A DNA stretch of 5,365 nt, from positions 1 through 5,365 of the forward strand of contig JAFOCX010000216.1 of the NCBI GenBank assembly GCA_017380975.1, in the 5' to 3' direction. A program made the position numbers and the translations under genes. Below, piece after piece: positions 4,337-5,365 of the stretch. The notes under the pieces are model-generated. The model was not told the origin of the DNA, did not search any database, and was given only the letters and a program-made list of their open reading frames with translations. The stretch comes from Lachnospiraceae bacterium (lineage in GTDB: Bacteria > Bacillota > Clostridia > Lachnospirales > Lachnospiraceae). Every line of letters begins with the position of its first letter. The first letter of the stretch is position 1.

Positions 4337-5365
4337 CTATTTTCTAATTTCAAGTAATTTGTTCTTCAGTTCGTTTTCCATGCGGAGCATCTCAGCTTCT
4401 GCTTCTTTTCTCTTCTGACGGCCCTCTTCCTGGATCTTCATCACTTCATCAAAGGTTTCGATCAATGCCTGGTTGGTAGCCTTCAGTGTCTCGATCTCCA
4501 CCACACCACGCTCAGATTCTCTTGCAGTTTCAACCGTTGCCAGTTTCAGTTTTTCCGCATTCTTCTTTAATAATAGATTGGTCATATCAGCCACTTCGCG
4601 CTGTGCCTCTGCCGCCTGAGTGGAATGCTCTACACCGAGAGCGATCACCATCTGGCTCTTCCAGAGCGGGATCGTATTAACGATCGTGGACTGGATCTTT
4701 TCTACCATCATCGTATCGTTGTTCTGAACCAGACGGATCTGCGGTGCTGTCTGCATGGAGATGGTTCTTGTAAGTTCCAGATCATGGATCTTCTTCTCAA
4801 AACGTGTGCACATCGCTTCCAAATCTCTCGCTGCCTGCGCATCCTCCGGAAGTCCGCTGATCTGTGCTTTCTGGATCAGAGACTGGAGTTCACCATTTCG
4901 TACATCTTCTAATTTCTGTTTACCGGCAAGAATGTACATAGAAAGCTCTTTAAAATAAGTAAGATTCAGTTCGTACATCTTGTCCAGAACAGAGATGTCT
5001 TTCATTAACTGCACCTGATGAGACTCCAGAACATTTGTGATCTGATTGATGTTGGTTTCAGCCTTTGCATACTGCAGTTTCATCTTTTCTAATTTGTTTG
5101 TAGTTTTTTTGAAGAGACCGAAGAATCCTTTTTCCTCTTCATCCACATCGAAATCTTTCAGTTCTGCAACAACATCTGTCAGCAGAGCGCCAACTTCTCC
5201 GAGATCCTTGCTGCGCACTTTATCCAGTGCATTTTCAGAGAAATCCGCCATCTTTTTCTGAGTGCCCGCACCATACTGTAAGATCATGTTAGAGTTGGTA
5301 AGGTCAATCTGGTTCGCAAATGCAGTTACTGCCGCCTGCTCTTCCGGAGTGAGAACCGGTTCCTC
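4337..5365 (-). CDS. telA: TelA family (toxic anion resistance) protein, N-terminus outside window
   Basis: The frame is open from the right edge to a TAG at 4337-4339, giving 342 residues. The first visible residues are EEPVLTPEEQAAVTAFANQI, so the ATG at 5285-5287 is internal and not the start. The sequence matches the TelA pattern: LTPEEQ...FANQIDLTNS, then LQYGAGTQKK, a GFFGLFKK turn, a long helical region, and the conserved segment RTISMQTAPQIRLVQNN...IPLWKSQMVIALG at about window residues 200-244. The tail is a charged coiled coil rich in Glu, Lys and Ala. Usual length is about 360-400 aa, so only a short N-terminal part is missing. It is soluble, with no membrane segment seen. The family is named for tellurite resistance. 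In Firmicutes it has been tied to tolerance of cell-envelope-active agents, and the biochemical activity is unknown. A xpaC-like gene is a common upstream neighbour and would lie beyond the right edge. Confidence 0.9.
   Translation of the reverse strand, partial: EEPVLTPEEQAAVTAFANQIDLTNSNMILQYGAGTQKKMADFSENALDKVRSKDLGEVGALLTDVVAELKDFDVDEEEKGFFGLFKKTTNKLEKMKLQYAKAETNINQITNVLESHQVQLMKDISVLDKMYELNLTYFKELSMYILAGKQKLEDVRNGELQSLIQKAQISGLPEDAQAARDLEAMCTRFEKKIHDLELTRTISMQTAPQIRLVQNNDTMMVEKIQSTIVNTIPLWKSQMVIALGVEHSTQAAEAQREVADMTNLLLKKNAEKLKLATVETARESERGVVEIETLKATNQALIETFDEVMKIQEEGRQKRKEAEAEMLRMENELKNKLLEIRK

Noticed and set aside
5285..5287. ATG within telA as the start codon
   Set aside because: The frame stays open to the right edge with residues typical of the conserved TelA N-terminal region, and no ribosome binding site precedes this ATG.

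Overview
The window looks like part of a chromosome from a Clostridia-class Firmicute, most likely a gut Lachnospiraceae. The reasons are strong AGGAGG-type ribosome binding sites, sigma-A style promoters, rho-independent terminators with short U-tracts, moderate GC (about 50% in sampled housekeeping coding sequence), and this combination of protein families. No rRNA, tRNA, IS element, CRISPR array or origin was seen. All assignments come from reading the sequence and recalled family knowledge; no database search was possible.

Layout, left to right. (1) 1-380, minus strand: the first 126 codons of a DUF3990 protein (ADP-ribosyltransferase-like), running off the left edge. It is AT-rich (about 36% GC). 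A consensus promoter drives it, and a perfect 24-bp palindrome overlaps that promoter. (2) 496-1326, minus: a complete M55-family D-aminopeptidase (DppA type) with its own extended -10 promoter and a terminator. (3) 1417-1712, minus: two tiny genes too short for ordinary ORF calling, a 47-aa charged protein and a 46-aa membrane protein. They are tightly coupled, each with a near-ideal ribosome binding site. (4) 1887-2876, minus: a WYL-domain transcriptional regulator ending in a clear terminator. (5) 3001-3801, plus: a PHP-superfamily histidinol-phosphatase (HisJ type), divergent from the regulator. (6) 3861-4271, minus: a short peptide deformylase-family protein, convergent with the phosphatase across a shared bidirectional hairpin. 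(7) 4337 to the right edge, minus: most of a TelA-family (toxic anion resistance) protein.

The genes do not form one obvious pathway. The closest functional couplings suggested by layout are the WYL regulator with the divergent phosphatase, the two small ORFs with each other (possibly reading through into dppA), and telA with the deformylase (65 bp apart, same strand). The parts most worth a second look are the operator-controlled, probably acquired DUF3990 gene and the uncharacterised two-gene small-protein operon. The rest is ordinary core-genome content.
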